Below are positions 22,793 to 33,258 of a stretch of DNA of 64,000 nucleotides, one piece after another. Position 1 is the stretch's first letter. Each line of letters starts with the position of its first letter. A model generated the notes under the pieces. The model worked only from the letters and a program-made list of their open reading frames with translations, made no database searches and was not told the origin of the DNA. Both the position numbers and the translations under genes were made by a program. This stretch comes from Ophiobolus disseminans (taxonomy: Eukaryota > Ascomycota > Dothideomycetes > Pleosporales > Phaeosphaeriaceae): contig MU006227.1 in NCBI GenBank assembly GCA_010093685.1, positions 210,256-274,255 on the forward strand. Direction: 5' to 3'.

Positions 22793-23903
22793 ATGAAGCT
22801 CATCTTCATCACTCTCTCAGCCCTTGTGGCCACTGCCTTGGCCGATCAACTTAAGCCTACCAGCCACTCAAGCACTATAATTAAGACGACTTCCAAAGTT
22901 TCATCTACTTCCACGCACAAACCCACACCGACACCGCACTATCCGGTATGCCTACCGGGTCAATGTAAGTTGATACTCATTCACCCAAAACAATCCTGTG
23001 AACGACAGCTAAGTAGGTATACAGACACTGTGCCTCGTCATCGCACCTGTGAGCAAGCTTGTTGTTCCAAAAAGTGCTTGAGAGGCCGGCGTGTTTGCGC
23101 ACCCGAGCATCATGTCGAAGGTAGAGACGATGCGCCCGTGGAAGAAGCCAATAATCACCCCAAGACTACCAACAAGCCAAGCACTACACTGAAATCCTCG
23201 TCCACAACCACCTCTACCTCCACACATAAATCCACTCCGTCGCCGCATCACCCGACGTGCCTCTCTGCTGGCAGTAAATCAAGCTTCGCTAAAGTGAATA
23301 TTATGATGGGCAGCTAATTTTCTGCGCAGAACGCGTTTTCCCGCCCGCCACCTGCATGACAGCTTGCTGCTCTCACCGCTGCTCCGGAATTACCGCGAAA
23401 ATTTGCACCCCTCACCTAGAGGCAAGAGACGACGCACCGGTGGAACAAGTCGAGAACCATCCCAGGTCTACCTACAAGCCGACCACGACCCTGAAACCCT
23501 CGTCCACATCGAGATCTACCAACACGTCAACTGCGACCCCGCATCATCCAACGTGCCTCCCACAAGATAGTGAGTCACCAGCCCAACCCAATTACCAAGA
23601 CTCTTCATAACTTATGAACCACTCAGAGCCCGTTCCCCGCGGTGTCCCATGTAAGACGGCCTGCTGCTCCAAGAAGTGCTATAGGCACAAGCCTCGCATT
23701 TGTGCGCCAATCCATCATGTAGAAGCTAGAGAAGTCGGCGTCGAAAGTTGCATCCCACGTGGCAGTAAGTATTCACTTCATGTGTACTGTGGGAGAGAGC
23801 ATGCGAAAAAGGACGTTTAGCGCACGTTCCCTATGGCCTCACTTGTGCGGCTTGTTGCCACAAGAATGTCTGTACTAAGAGCTGGCCTCCCATTTGCCTG
23901 TAG
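22793..23903 (+). CDS. Secreted four-module cysteine-rich protein, phase-1 intron in every module
   Basis: Five exons: 22793-22964, 23025-23273, 23330-23569, 23627-23764, 23821-23903. All four introns are phase 1, giving 293 residues. A signal peptide (MKLIFITLSALVATALA) opens the protein. Four modules follow, each C-x12-C-x2/3-CC-x3/4-C-x6/7-C, the C-C-CC-C-C order of inhibitor-cystine-knot-like miniproteins. ACCSKKC occurs in modules 1 and 3. Ser/Thr/Pro/Lys/His-rich linkers carry HH(V)E(A/G)RDDAPVE and PHHPTCL repeats. Each intron cuts the fifth codon after the first Cys of its module, so internal exons are symmetric units that can duplicate without frameshift. Module 4 is shortened and ends the protein. 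Function unknown; an effector, antimicrobial or wall-binding role is possible. I know no named family for it. Confidence 0.8.
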
Positions 23904-24851
23904 ATTGTGTAAAGAGGTAGGATATGATTGAGGAATAGGGTACTGTCTTTACCGTTTTGAGTAGATGAGGGCTGGGAGGGACCCAGTCACACAACAGTCT
24001 TTACCGAGCTTCGTAAATATGAACTTTAGTTTCATTCAAACATGTGTTGTGATTCGGTCTTGACAAGACGGCTGTGTTGCGTGTACGAGCTTCGATAGTC
24101 GAACATGGCCGACTTTCGCAACTGAAATCTCTTGCCTGGAAAGAGGAAGTTGACCGCCTTGCGTAACAAGACATAGGAATCTGCTTAGGTCTTTTGTGAT
24201 ATGCTGAAATACTCTTGTTTAGACAAAAATTCGGGCAAATGCTTATACTAGGTACGAGACCAATTGGTACGCCTGAGATGCGTGACTCGGGTCCGCTTGC
24301 GGCTTATAGTCAGCCGCAACGCGTACTTTGAAGCTCCGATATGCTGCGTCCAGCTGTTCTCCATCCTAGCCCTGTAAATGAATCTGTAAAATACACATAC
24401 ATACGTTGCATTGCTATTCACTTGATGAACGAAGCCTACTAGGTGTGCTCTGTGCGAATAAGTAAGTGCCCTTAATTACCTAGGTATCGTCGAAGAACTT
24501 GAGCTGTAGCCTTTAATTCCTGGTGGACTTAACTTAAAGCTGTTCAAGATTAGTAACCGTCGATGTCAGTAGTATGTAACAATGTCACTACATGTAAGAT
24601 GAACCGGAGTTGGGCGGTGGCGCTTCATCAGCGACGCGGTGCAGATACACAAACGTGAGCAAGTCCGTGCATCGCTTATAGTCCGAGTGAGATTACGCAG
24701 ACTCAAATAAAGCGTATGCCTCTAAGCGCAATCGCTTGCGTAGTTGTTCCACTACGCTTTTCTACAATCCCATCCTACCTAGGTAATTCTGGCAATCTCA
24801 CTTTTTCAAAAAATAAGACAGCCCAGACTTCGACTTTTCTAGCACCTGACC
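23904..24851. other. Intergenic between the two cysteine-rich genes
   Basis: About 950 bp, no coding evidence. No further cysteine module was found on either strand. Confidence 0.5.
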
Positions 24852-25107
24852 ATGAAATTCATTCACCTCACCATCGCAATTATGCTAGCAACTGCGCTTG
24901 CGACGCCCATATCGGTAGAAAATCCTAGCAATACTTTCCTAGAGAAGCGCTGTATTGCAAAAGATGGTAACTGCCCCATGCATGATCACGAGAAACAAAA
25001 TACTCAATTATCTTATAGTCATCATCCACAACGGCCGAATTTGCGCAGACTGTTGCTCAAAAAAGTGTTATCAGAAACACGGCTTCACCTGTTGTACGGC
25101 TCCTTGA
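24852..25107 (+). CDS. One-module cysteine-rich pro-peptide, paralogue of the four-module protein
   Basis: Exons 24852-24966 and 25019-25107 (phase 1, donor GTAACT, acceptor TATAG), 67 residues. Signal peptide MKFIHLTIAIMLATALA, a short pro-region, then a Kex2-type site LEKR directly before the first Cys. The predicted mature peptide is 34 residues: C-x12-C-x2-CC-x3-C-x7-CC, with CCSKKC identical to the core of modules 1 and 3 upstream. The intron again falls in the fifth codon after the first Cys, in phase 1. This shared intron is strong evidence of common origin. Unlike the large protein, it looks like a processed free peptide. No ORF longer than exon 1 shows it, so automatic gene calls could miss it. 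Confidence 0.75.
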
Positions 25108-25609
25108 CAGTCCACGAGACGAGCTGTTGGAAGAAGTCACGAAATTGATGTGTAAGGAAGAGGAAGTCAGGACATCTGCCACTGAAAATTGATTGTGAAA
25201 GCAGGGTTTGTGAGGAGACTGTCAAAGTGGTTGCGATAATTGGTTAGGCACGATAGTGTGGGTAGGCATGGAAGAAGAGAGCCGATGACATTTCCTCTAC
25301 CTGTCTATTCGTGTATACCTTCCTGAGATTTATTGGATTATGTTTCAAGCGCCGCAGTATGCCATTATCGTGATCTGCATCTCCCGTTGCTGCAAAATCA
25401 CCACCGTCGTCCTTCCCATTAATAATAACCTTTCATCTTGCTCAATATCGCTCACGCTGATGTTGTCGCTTTCTTTCTCGTCTTCGCAATTGATGCGCAA
25501 GAACTGATCCTGGCATCCATCCATGTGCTTGCCATGTGACGACGCCACCTTGTGCATCCTTTCATTTCGTGACGTGATTGTTGCATTTATTCTTTCTTTT
25601 CTGCGTGTT
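25108..25609. other. Intergenic, about 500 bp
   Basis: Convergent 3' regions. No feature supported. Confidence 0.45.
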
Positions 25610-26050
25610 TCAACGCCAGTCCCCACCCCTGACCTCCGTACGGCTCCATCCTCTTCCATTTGTGTGTGCCTCCTCGGGTTTTCTCAATCCCTCCCCCACC
25701 CTCAGACTCGATCTCAGAACTTCCTTCGTCACCAGAATGCTTTTCAGGCTTTGATCCTCCCGCACACTGTTCTTGCTAGACCCTATGCCAGCAGATGCCG
25801 AATCGGGAAGCATCTCCAAGCATCGTTTGCGCTCGTACCGCCGAAGGATAACTGCGATAAGTGGCACGAAGACAAGGATTATTACAATCGCTGCGACGAT
25901 GCCGATGATGGCCGAAGGGCTCCAGCCGTCAATATTGGAAGCTCCCCATGAGCCGGAAACGGCGGGTGGTGCTTGAGGAAGCGACGTTGACGTTGAAGTA
26001 TCTCGAGTGATCAAGTTGTTTTGATTGTGGAGCGCGGGGGTTGGAGCCAT
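25610..26050 (-). CDS. Small single-pass membrane protein
   Basis: 146 residues, one exon, ATG at 26050 (MAPTPALHNQNN). The first 45 residues are Ser/Thr/Pro-rich. One membrane helix at about 46-68 (AIIGIVAAIVIILVFVPLIAVIL) is followed at once by the basic RRYERKR stop-transfer signal. The C-terminal tail is Ser/Arg-rich. There is no cleaved signal peptide, so it may be a type III or signal-anchor protein. The TM-plus-basic layout resembles fungal mid-type sensors but is too short for one. Family not recognised. Confidence 0.55.
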   Translation of the reverse strand: MAPTPALHNQNNLITRDTSTSTSLPQAPPAVSGSWGASNIDGWSPSAIIGIVAAIVIILVFVPLIAVILRRYERKRCLEMLPDSASAGIGSSKNSVREDQSLKSILVTKEVLRSSLRVGEGLRKPEEAHTNGRGWSRTEVRGGDWR

Positions 26051-26835
26051 TATTGTAGGTAGGTATGTTTTGACAAGTGTTTGGTTTGATATTCTGCCCA
26101 GGAGTAACGGAGTGGAAGACACAAAAGACTCCAATGTAATGAGAATGGAAATTATGAGACGTGATGAAGACTTAGTAAAGACTGTGTTGCCTCGCAATTG
26201 AAGCACGCAAAAACGAACGCGACAGTAAGTGTAAATGTGTTTAACGGCAAGCACGAACATGAGGGGTTTCGCCCCCATTATGAACCATCAACAATTTTCA
26301 GAACAATGCCGATCCTACTGCTCACCTTGGGTGGATACGCAACCATCCCACAAGACTGTGCGGATGTTGATGTCGCACAGGAATTGGCTCAGACCAAAGT
26401 TGGCGGCGCATATTTTCCAGCCAATCAAAGCGCGCGACCATCATTCTGACAAGAACGCGTGCCGAGTCGACCGCCACCGCTCTTTTCTTTTGCGGCAAAG
26501 ATCTTTTCTAGAAGGGATAGATTGGCGAATAGTATGTGGGAATTGCTGAGGCTCAGGAACTGATGCGAACAGTCGCGTGCGCTGCTCGTGGTGCGAAGTG
26601 TGGTTGGCTCGAAGTCGTCCGCACTGAGCGTCCAAAAAAAGCACAAGCGACATCGAAAACGATTCTGATTTGCTGTGTCCTTGACCGCTTCCCCCTCATG
26701 TATTCCTGGTTCGGGTCTCGTTATGGGAAGGTAGACACTCGCTGAATTTAACTGAGCAATGAAAGCGAAAGAGATGAGCTCGCACCTACACGTCAGGGCC
26801 TGCTGATCCTGACTTGCCAGGGCGATCAAGTGTGA
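26051..26835. other. Intergenic, about 785 bp
   Basis: Open frames here overlap without a recognisable protein pattern. No feature supported. Confidence 0.4.
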
Positions 26836-27439
26836 TCACTTGTCATCATCTCGCCGCAACCCCTTGTCTTGGTCTCCGTTCCTGCGTCTCGCTACAGGTA
26901 TCTCATCTTTGACTTTCCTCCACGTCTCGATGTCCACGTCCGACATGCTACTAACTTTCTTCCAATGTCCATCTGCAGTAACGTTGAACGGCCAATATAA
27001 GTACGCAAGGAGCTCGATGGCCTCCTTGCCCTGTTCTGGTTCCACCTCCTCAAGTGCCTCAAAAAGTAATTGGCGCAACGCTTTTGCACCTGCACCTTTA
27101 TAGTGAGCGTGTAACAGCAATTCGTCAATGTGTGTAGGTGTAATTTTGCCTCGCGTGATGTGAAATGGCAGGTAGAGCGTGGGCCAGGTGGGTGGGCCAG
27201 GTGGACGGCTCCGCGGGCCTCCATTTCGAGTTGGCGGAATCGGAGAAAGCGTCGTCGTCAACTCGGAGTTTAGAGGGAGCAAGCAGTTGCTGTACCATAC
27301 TTGAATGGTTCACTGTGACAACGCTATCGTCCCTCCATAGACTACCGGTTGTCAACCACGCCGGTGAGATGGAACGCCGGCAAGGTGATGGTGAAGGTGA
27401 TGTGGATGGGCTGGATTGTGTAGGTGTATCCATGCTCAT
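26836..27439 (-). CDS. Hypothetical protein, two exons
   Basis: Exons 27301-27439 and 26836-27218 are joined by an 82 nt intron (donor GTATGG, acceptor GGAG, phase 1), giving 173 residues. The splice is inferred: two overlapping frames each look coding on their own half. The N-terminus is Ser/Pro-rich. The C-terminal part holds TLYLPFHITRGKITPTHIDE, a leucine-rich helix (GAKALRQLLFEALEEVEP), AIELLAYLYWPFNVTADG and a charged end. I do not recognise the family. It has no signal peptide or TM segment. Confidence 0.5.
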
Positions 27440-27981
27440 ATGTTCTCTAGAGCATTTGGGTCGTTATGGTAGGCGCTTAGTTGAGTTGATAGTAGTGTCA
27501 ATTGAGAGCGCGTAGAGGCAGCCAAGTACCAAATCGAGTTTCTTGCTTCGCCCAAAGTAGTATTTCGCAGTATGCTTGAGCGTTGATTGCGTTTCTGAGG
27601 CAACGCTGTTTTGTGGGTAAAGTCGTTTGCATACTGGAAGGCATTACGCAACATACTGCAGGTTTGTGGTTTCACCAGCATCAGTCAACGTAATCGCTGG
27701 AACCCCGCAGCCACACTGCGGCAGCTATGCCTCAGCGACAGTAGAGATCTTTAAACGAATTGCTGAATAGTTTTTGTTGTACGGCGTCTAATTGGTGCCA
27801 AAAGCCCTCCTTGTTGTGATTCTTGCGACCACGGAGTATTCATTAGTGCTTGTTTGCCCACTTTGATTGTGCGTGGCTCTTCATGCATCAGCGTTGGTAT
27901 CTTGGAGAAAATTTGAGGCGACAAGTGTCAACAATTGTGTAGTTGAGTCTCTTTGAGATGTACCACAAACGCCGAGTCGTG
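27440..27981. other. Intergenic, 542 bp
   Basis: Promoter of the two-exon hypothetical gene and 3' region of the methyltransferase. No other feature. Confidence 0.45.
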
Positions 27982-29055
27982 TTAGAGTCTCCGATACAGA
28001 TGCACTTGCATCCGCATGTTCTCCAGTTCAATCGGGTATCGTAGCTCCGGATTTAGTCGGAACCATCTACTTTCGTTGTCGTATATCTTGTCCCATTTGG
28101 CTTTCACATTCATTTCTTTCTTTGTTCCTTTTCCATCCACTTGGCTGAGTAATGTGTGATCGAGCAGCCATTGCATCGGATACTTTTTCTCGGCCCCATT
28201 GAGTGTAATCGTTGAGTAACTTCCCGGACTGTCAACGACTAGCAGTATAGCTCCGGCAGACAATATGGACGTGAGATTGAGTAAAAACTTCTGCGTTAAT
28301 GGAACTGATGTCGAGTATAGTTCGTTGAGGGTAAACATCAAGGTAACGTGTGTTGCGTCCCCAAGCATTGTTGTCAGGGTAGCAGAGTCGGTGTTGAGAA
28401 TGTCATGTTTTTGTAGAGACACAGCAAGATTGCCGGCAGCTATGAGTGGAGCGTTGGCGGCCTGGATAGCAGCTGAAGCATATTTTGACAACGTTGGGGC
28501 CGTAGTCGCGTGCTTGGTGAGTTCATACAGTACCAATGTCCAGTCTGCAATGTCGACGGCTATCACCTCCATTGTAGAAGACGGCAGCATTTCGTCATGG
28601 ATGATGAGATCCTGAACCCCAGCGAGAGCGACAAGCTCTGCGCCTGCTCCGCCACCCAGACAGACAATCTTCCGAGCGCCGCTCTCTTCATCGATTGATT
28701 TGACGGGCCAAAAGTGCGTTCTCAAGTCCCAGAAAAGGTCCGCATATCCCAAGGCTCTGCTCGCGCTCCAGCGCGCGGCGTATGTTTCGAGGTATTCATT
28801 CTTGCCGAATGCGGTCGCAAAATCTCGATTGTACAGATGCGTTTTGATCTCCTGAAGCAATGGCTTGATGTCCTCTGCAAATCGCTTTGCAAACGAATAC
28901 TTGAAAATATCGAGGATTAGTTGCTGGCGTTCCAGAGAGATGGAGGGCGCAGACACTTCATCTGAGGTCTTGGCTTTCTGAGTTTTCTGGAGTTTTTGGA
29001 CCTTTGGAGGGGGTTGCTTTTTGTTCGTCTCCCATCTCGGTCTCGGCGGTGGCAT
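27982..29055 (-). CDS. BMT6: 25S rRNA (uridine-N3) methyltransferase, BMT6-like
   Basis: Single exon, 357 residues, ATG at 29055. Basic, Pro/Lys-rich N-terminus (PRPRWETNKKQPPPK), then a SAM-dependent methyltransferase fold: VCLGGGAGAELVALAG is motif I, VIAVDIADW holds the acidic motif II residue, and DATHVTLMFTLNELYS corresponds to motif IV. RWFRLNPELRYPIELENMRM near the end is typical of the fungal Methyltransf_34 group that includes yeast Bmt6, which modifies U2843 of 25S rRNA in the nucleolus. Assignment from motifs and recall; substrate inferred. Confidence 0.78.
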   Translation of the reverse strand: MPPPRPRWETNKKQPPPKVQKLQKTQKAKTSDEVSAPSISLERQQLILDIFKYSFAKRFAEDIKPLLQEIKTHLYNRDFATAFGKNEYLETYAARWSASRALGYADLFWDLRTHFWPVKSIDEESGARKIVCLGGGAGAELVALAGVQDLIIHDEMLPSSTMEVIAVDIADWTLVLYELTKHATTAPTLSKYASAAIQAANAPLIAAGNLAVSLQKHDILNTDSATLTTMLGDATHVTLMFTLNELYSTSVPLTQKFLLNLTSILSAGAILLVVDSPGSYSTITLNGAEKKYPMQWLLDHTLLSQVDGKGTKKEMNVKAKWDKIYDNESRWFRLNPELRYPIELENMRMQVHLYRRL

Positions 29056-29276
29056 CTTGGGTGATCGAGTTGTAGGTGGTCGAGAGGAAGACTGCTCTTG
29101 ATGAGAAGACTCGTTAAGCGAGCGACGCTAGCTTAATTCATCATCCCTGCAAGCCGGTCCGGAAAGAACTCCGATGCTGTGGTGAACGACGACACACAGT
29201 TCCGGCCATCGGTCAACCAGCATCTTGATGTCCTTCATCCTCTCTCTCATCCCGTTCAAAGATACTCGGAATCATC

Positions 29277-29973
29277 ATGCGTCTCAACTATGTCTCCGAT
29301 CTGCCAAACTTCACAAACCCGGATGATCAAGCTGTTGTTGAGCGAGTCAAGCAAAGGCGCGGCGAGAAAGGACTTATTGCACTTGACAAAACATTGCTAC
29401 ATGCTCCGCCGGTTGCAGATGGATGGTAAGTAGCTTGTTATTTTTATCTCACATTGTTTGGTGTAACAAGACGCTCATCAGGAACTCCTTCCTCGGCGCC
29501 ATTCGCACCAAAACCAGCCTATCGACTGCGATCCGCGAGACCGCTATATGCCGCGTCGCTGTGCTGAACAAGGCATGGTATGAGTGGGAATCCCATTCGC
29601 CAATCCTGAAGTCGGCTGACGGTAAGGCTGCCTTCCTTCTCTTTGCACATAAATCTAATGCACAACTCACACTTGTACAGATGTTACTGATGCGCATGTT
29701 GCCGCTGTACTACAATCACCGGCCCATTCCGTAAATGGCGGGATCCAGTCAGACGCGCTTGGAGCTGTCCTATCATACACAGATGCAATGACACTGAACG
29801 TCACTGTCCCTGATGAGGTTTTCGCCAACCTAAAGAAGCATTTTAGCGAGAAGGAAGCTGTTGAGATTACTGCCACAGTTGCAGCCTACAATTGTGTGAG
29901 CCGATTCCTAGTCGCATTGGACGTTGGCGAGAGGAATGCCCAGGAGGAACCAAAAGAAGGAGGGAAAGAGTGA
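29277..29973 (+). CDS. Carboxymuconolactone decarboxylase-like (CMD/AhpD fold) protein
   Basis: Three exons 29277-29425, 29482-29621, 29681-29973 (phases 2 and 1) give 193 residues. LLHAPPVADGWNSFLGAIRTKTSLS and RETAICRVAVLNKAWYEWESH match the all-helical CMD core. The catalytic Cys-x-x-Cys of AhpD is absent: only one Cys sits in AICRV, so peroxidase activity is unlikely. Such proteins are frequent in fungi and of unknown substrate. The gene diverges from the methyltransferase across 221 bp. Confidence 0.82.
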
Positions 29974-30069
29974 GCCAACCGTACGATCGTTGCGCCGTGG
30001 TGGACGCAATACGATTGAAAAGAGCTGAACGCCAAAAGCAGAATCTTGAATAGCGTATCTCTATAGAGA

Positions 30070-32307
30070 TTACGCCTTACCAGACGCTCTGAACGCCTTC
30101 AAGAACCCAAAGAAAGACCGTACACCATATTTCTCGTCTTTCTTATCAAAGTTGTTAATCGCAGCATCATCCCTTTTTTCTTTCACACTCTTAAGATCTG
30201 TCATCTCGCTTCCAATCTCGGTCTCTTTTTCCAAGCTCCCCAAAAGAACATCTTGTAGCTTCGGCGTCACCGCAGTTGGTGGCTCCACTATAATTCTCAC
30301 CACTGCGCCATGCGAGTCGACCAGACCAACCCCATCGTAACCCGAATCCATCTCGTACAATCCTCTCTTCTCCGTGCCATCAGCTTCATGCGGTAATCCC
30401 TGTCCATTCATTTCGTATCTTTCACCAGACTCGGCTTCGAACCGGTGGTCCTCATGGAGTTCATATTTCTCTGTGCCAGCGAGCTCGGTCATGGTCGAAA
30501 ATTTCTTGGGATATGGTGGAAGGCTTGGGGCCGCGGCATCAGCTGGAGTAGGCTCGATTTGCTGAAGCTCCGTGGACGATGTCCGCGCACGCGATCGTCG
30601 ACGTAGGAAGATCCACACCACAAGACTCAACAGGACCATAATCGCCACTCCACCCACCACGATTCCTATGATTGCGCCAATGCCCAGCTTCTTACTAGTC
30701 AACATCTTGTCTGGATGCTCATGTGGAAGTATGGAGACAAAGGTCTCGTTCGTTGTTTTGTCATCCCATCTGCAAGGCCATACAGAAAAATTATGCCTTT
30801 CGTAATCGGCAATAACATATGCTTCCTGCAGGAATGCCCTTCCAAGCGTGTATTGTCCCAGATCAGTCGCTCTCTTGAGTGGGAAGTAATACGCCGATTC
30901 GTTTTTGAACGGCCCGTTGCCGTATGGCCAGCTTACGTTTAAGTCGAATGCGGAGTAGGGAAGCGTAATTGCAACTGACGTGTTGATTACGGAAGAAGAC
31001 AGTGAAGGTGTTACATTGATGATAACAGACGGGTTGAGCGCAAGTAGTGCGATGTGCTGCTCCCTGCTCAGCTTGTACAGTTCAGTGTCCGAATCCCATT
31101 GCAGACCAAAAGCATTTTCGAACTCGTCGCATACTTTTTGGGGTAGCCAGAGATGCGGTATAGTGGAATCAATGACGGCGTAAATACCTTTCGTGAGGAG
31201 TGCGGCGGATGAAGTGGTATTGAGGGTGCTTGACGCCGTGATGGAAGATATGCCGACGAGTAAGTCGCGATCAACGTCAGTGTTGAACGGAAAGGTCAGG
31301 TCAGGATCTGTGTCTGGTGGTTTCCGAAAGCGGGATGTATCGTATCCGCCCAACACAAGTGAGCCAAATACGGGGCTCGGCTCTATATGGCGATCAGCAT
31401 TGGTAGTTATGAAACATAGACCAATGGACTCCAACTCTTGATAGCATTGGTACCTGGATACCTCGCACCCGTTTTGTGTTACTATTTAATATGTCCGATT
31501 GCCAACGCCGCAGCAAACTGATAGAAGTAGACAGAACAGACTTACTATACCGTGCACCAGCAGTGTAAGCCCATGACAAACTAGGCACATCGTTTTGGTT
31601 TTTGAGCAGCTGCAGAAGACTTGGCTGTGGTAGATTTGGCATATTAGTAAAGTTGATCGGCCTAGGGTTTATCCCCAGCACACCTAGCCAGCTGAAGTGC
31701 GTATCCCCAATGCCCGCCACTACGCTTCTTTGCACGCTTGGCCCACCTCCACCTAAATGCCCTAGCGTGATAGTCTCATACGCATACTCACCATAAACTT
31801 TACGGCCAAGCAAGTTCTCTTCAACGCCAAGTTCGTATATTGACCATTGGAGGTTAGATGTCCATGTTGAGCTTGTGTTGGGATTGAAGGTTTTGCCGCG
31901 AGAGGAGGCGCAATTTGGAACAGGGACGTCGTTGCAGCCAGGGTCATTATAAACTACCCAGGTTGAAGATGAGGCTGTTGAGGGGAGCACCCGGACCTCC
32001 TGAGACCTGTTTCCGACTTGGAGGACGAAAGACGACCAAGGGCCATCATTGCCATCCCAGTATTGTGAGACACTGAACTTGTTAGCTAATAAAATGCTAA
32101 GGGATGTAGAACATACGCTACGCTGATAGGGCTCGCGACTTTCCTCTTCACCTGGGGCTTCAATAATCCCTTTGCGGTCCTTTCCAGGATTGACTTAGGT
32201 GAAAGGCGTGTAACTTCTAGGTCATATTCGAAACTGATTGTGCGCGCATAACAAACACCAACAAAGATAAACTTGGAGATGAAACTTGCAACCTGGAATA
32301 CTTTCAT
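30070..32307 (-). CDS. Aspartic-protease-like membrane protein, first catalytic Asp lost
   Basis: Exons 32117-32307, 31546-32072 and 30070-31436 (phases 2 and 1) give 694 residues. A signal-like start (MKVFQVASFISKFIFVGVCYA) precedes a pepsin-type double domain: SSFVLQVGN, ASSSTWVV, GSLVLGGYDTSRF, ALLTKGIYAVIDST and YTLGRAFLQEAYVIADYE. The first active-site D-T-G is replaced by S95-T96-A97. The second keeps the Asp (about D330) but reads D-S-T instead of D-T-G. A membrane helix at about 491-518 is followed by RRRSRAR and a 175-residue cytosolic tail. It is therefore probably not a protease and may be a binding or sensor protein. Confidence 0.82.
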
Positions 32308-33258
32308 ATTAACCAGCGATGAGTCGGCGGAATACCTCGATCGTAGAAAAGTGCGACACAAAGAGCGCCGAGGGAGTGAGGTATGAGAGAAACACCTTCG
32401 TGCGGCGGCATCCTTACTCACAATATAGCCAAGCATGTGGCGTACAGAATCTACACATCCAACAACCCCAAGTGCAAGGTCCTGGGACATGATGGGACCC
32501 GGCATTCGCCATGATGGGTACTATACAGGGCTCGCTCGTCAACTCCTTCCGACTTGAGCGCAAGTTTTGTGACTTGCGTGATGGGCTGCATAGAGCGAGA
32601 CCAACCTTTCCTAACGTTGTATGCTAAAGATAGATGGAGGCAGTAGAGCGTGTATGTTTTGTTGTAGACGGGTTGGATGGTGGGTCGCATGCATGTTTTC
32701 ACTGCTTACTGAGCTGAACTAGGCTCAATCTGGCAAGGCGCTTTTATCGTACCTTGCATGAACTCCACAGCGACGTCCCTTTCAAATTGATTTCTAGTAC
32801 AACATCATACAGCCCGCTTTACTAAAAGATAGACTCGTGCATGATAGGTTTAAGCGGAGCAAACTAGATAAGACCATGTGTGACAGAAGACGCCTTCCAA
32901 TGCACTACCAGCCGTTGTAATTGTATTGCCTTGTGCCTGAATCGCGGTTGCCGCTGCCCACTACTTCTGCGGTAAAAGGCCGCCATGAATACGAACATTT
33001 GTATTATCTATCAGAGGGTCCTATCTATTCTCAGGACGCTCGCTATGCGTCACGTCATATCAACGATTGCGTCCTGGTGTGTTGGCATGAGTCTGTTGCC
33101 ACAGCTTCCGATGCGCACCACTTACCTAGGCATTTCGAAGCACGGCAAAGTATGCAGATTTATTACATTTCGATGACTATCAACCAAAGATTAAATCTAA
33201 GCTTTGAAACTGTACAGGCATTTGACAACCTCTGGCAGCGGCGTTGAACTCAACATGG
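32308..33258. other. Intergenic, about 950 bp
   Basis: Divergent upstream region. A 63-codon frame at 32985-33176 might be part of a first exon of the next gene, but no splice joins it in phase. Confidence 0.4.

Noticed and set aside
22965..23024. Reading through intron 1 of the modular cysteine gene
   Set aside because: The frame stays open, but read-through breaks the exact C-x12-C spacing shared with modules 2-4 and the paralogue.
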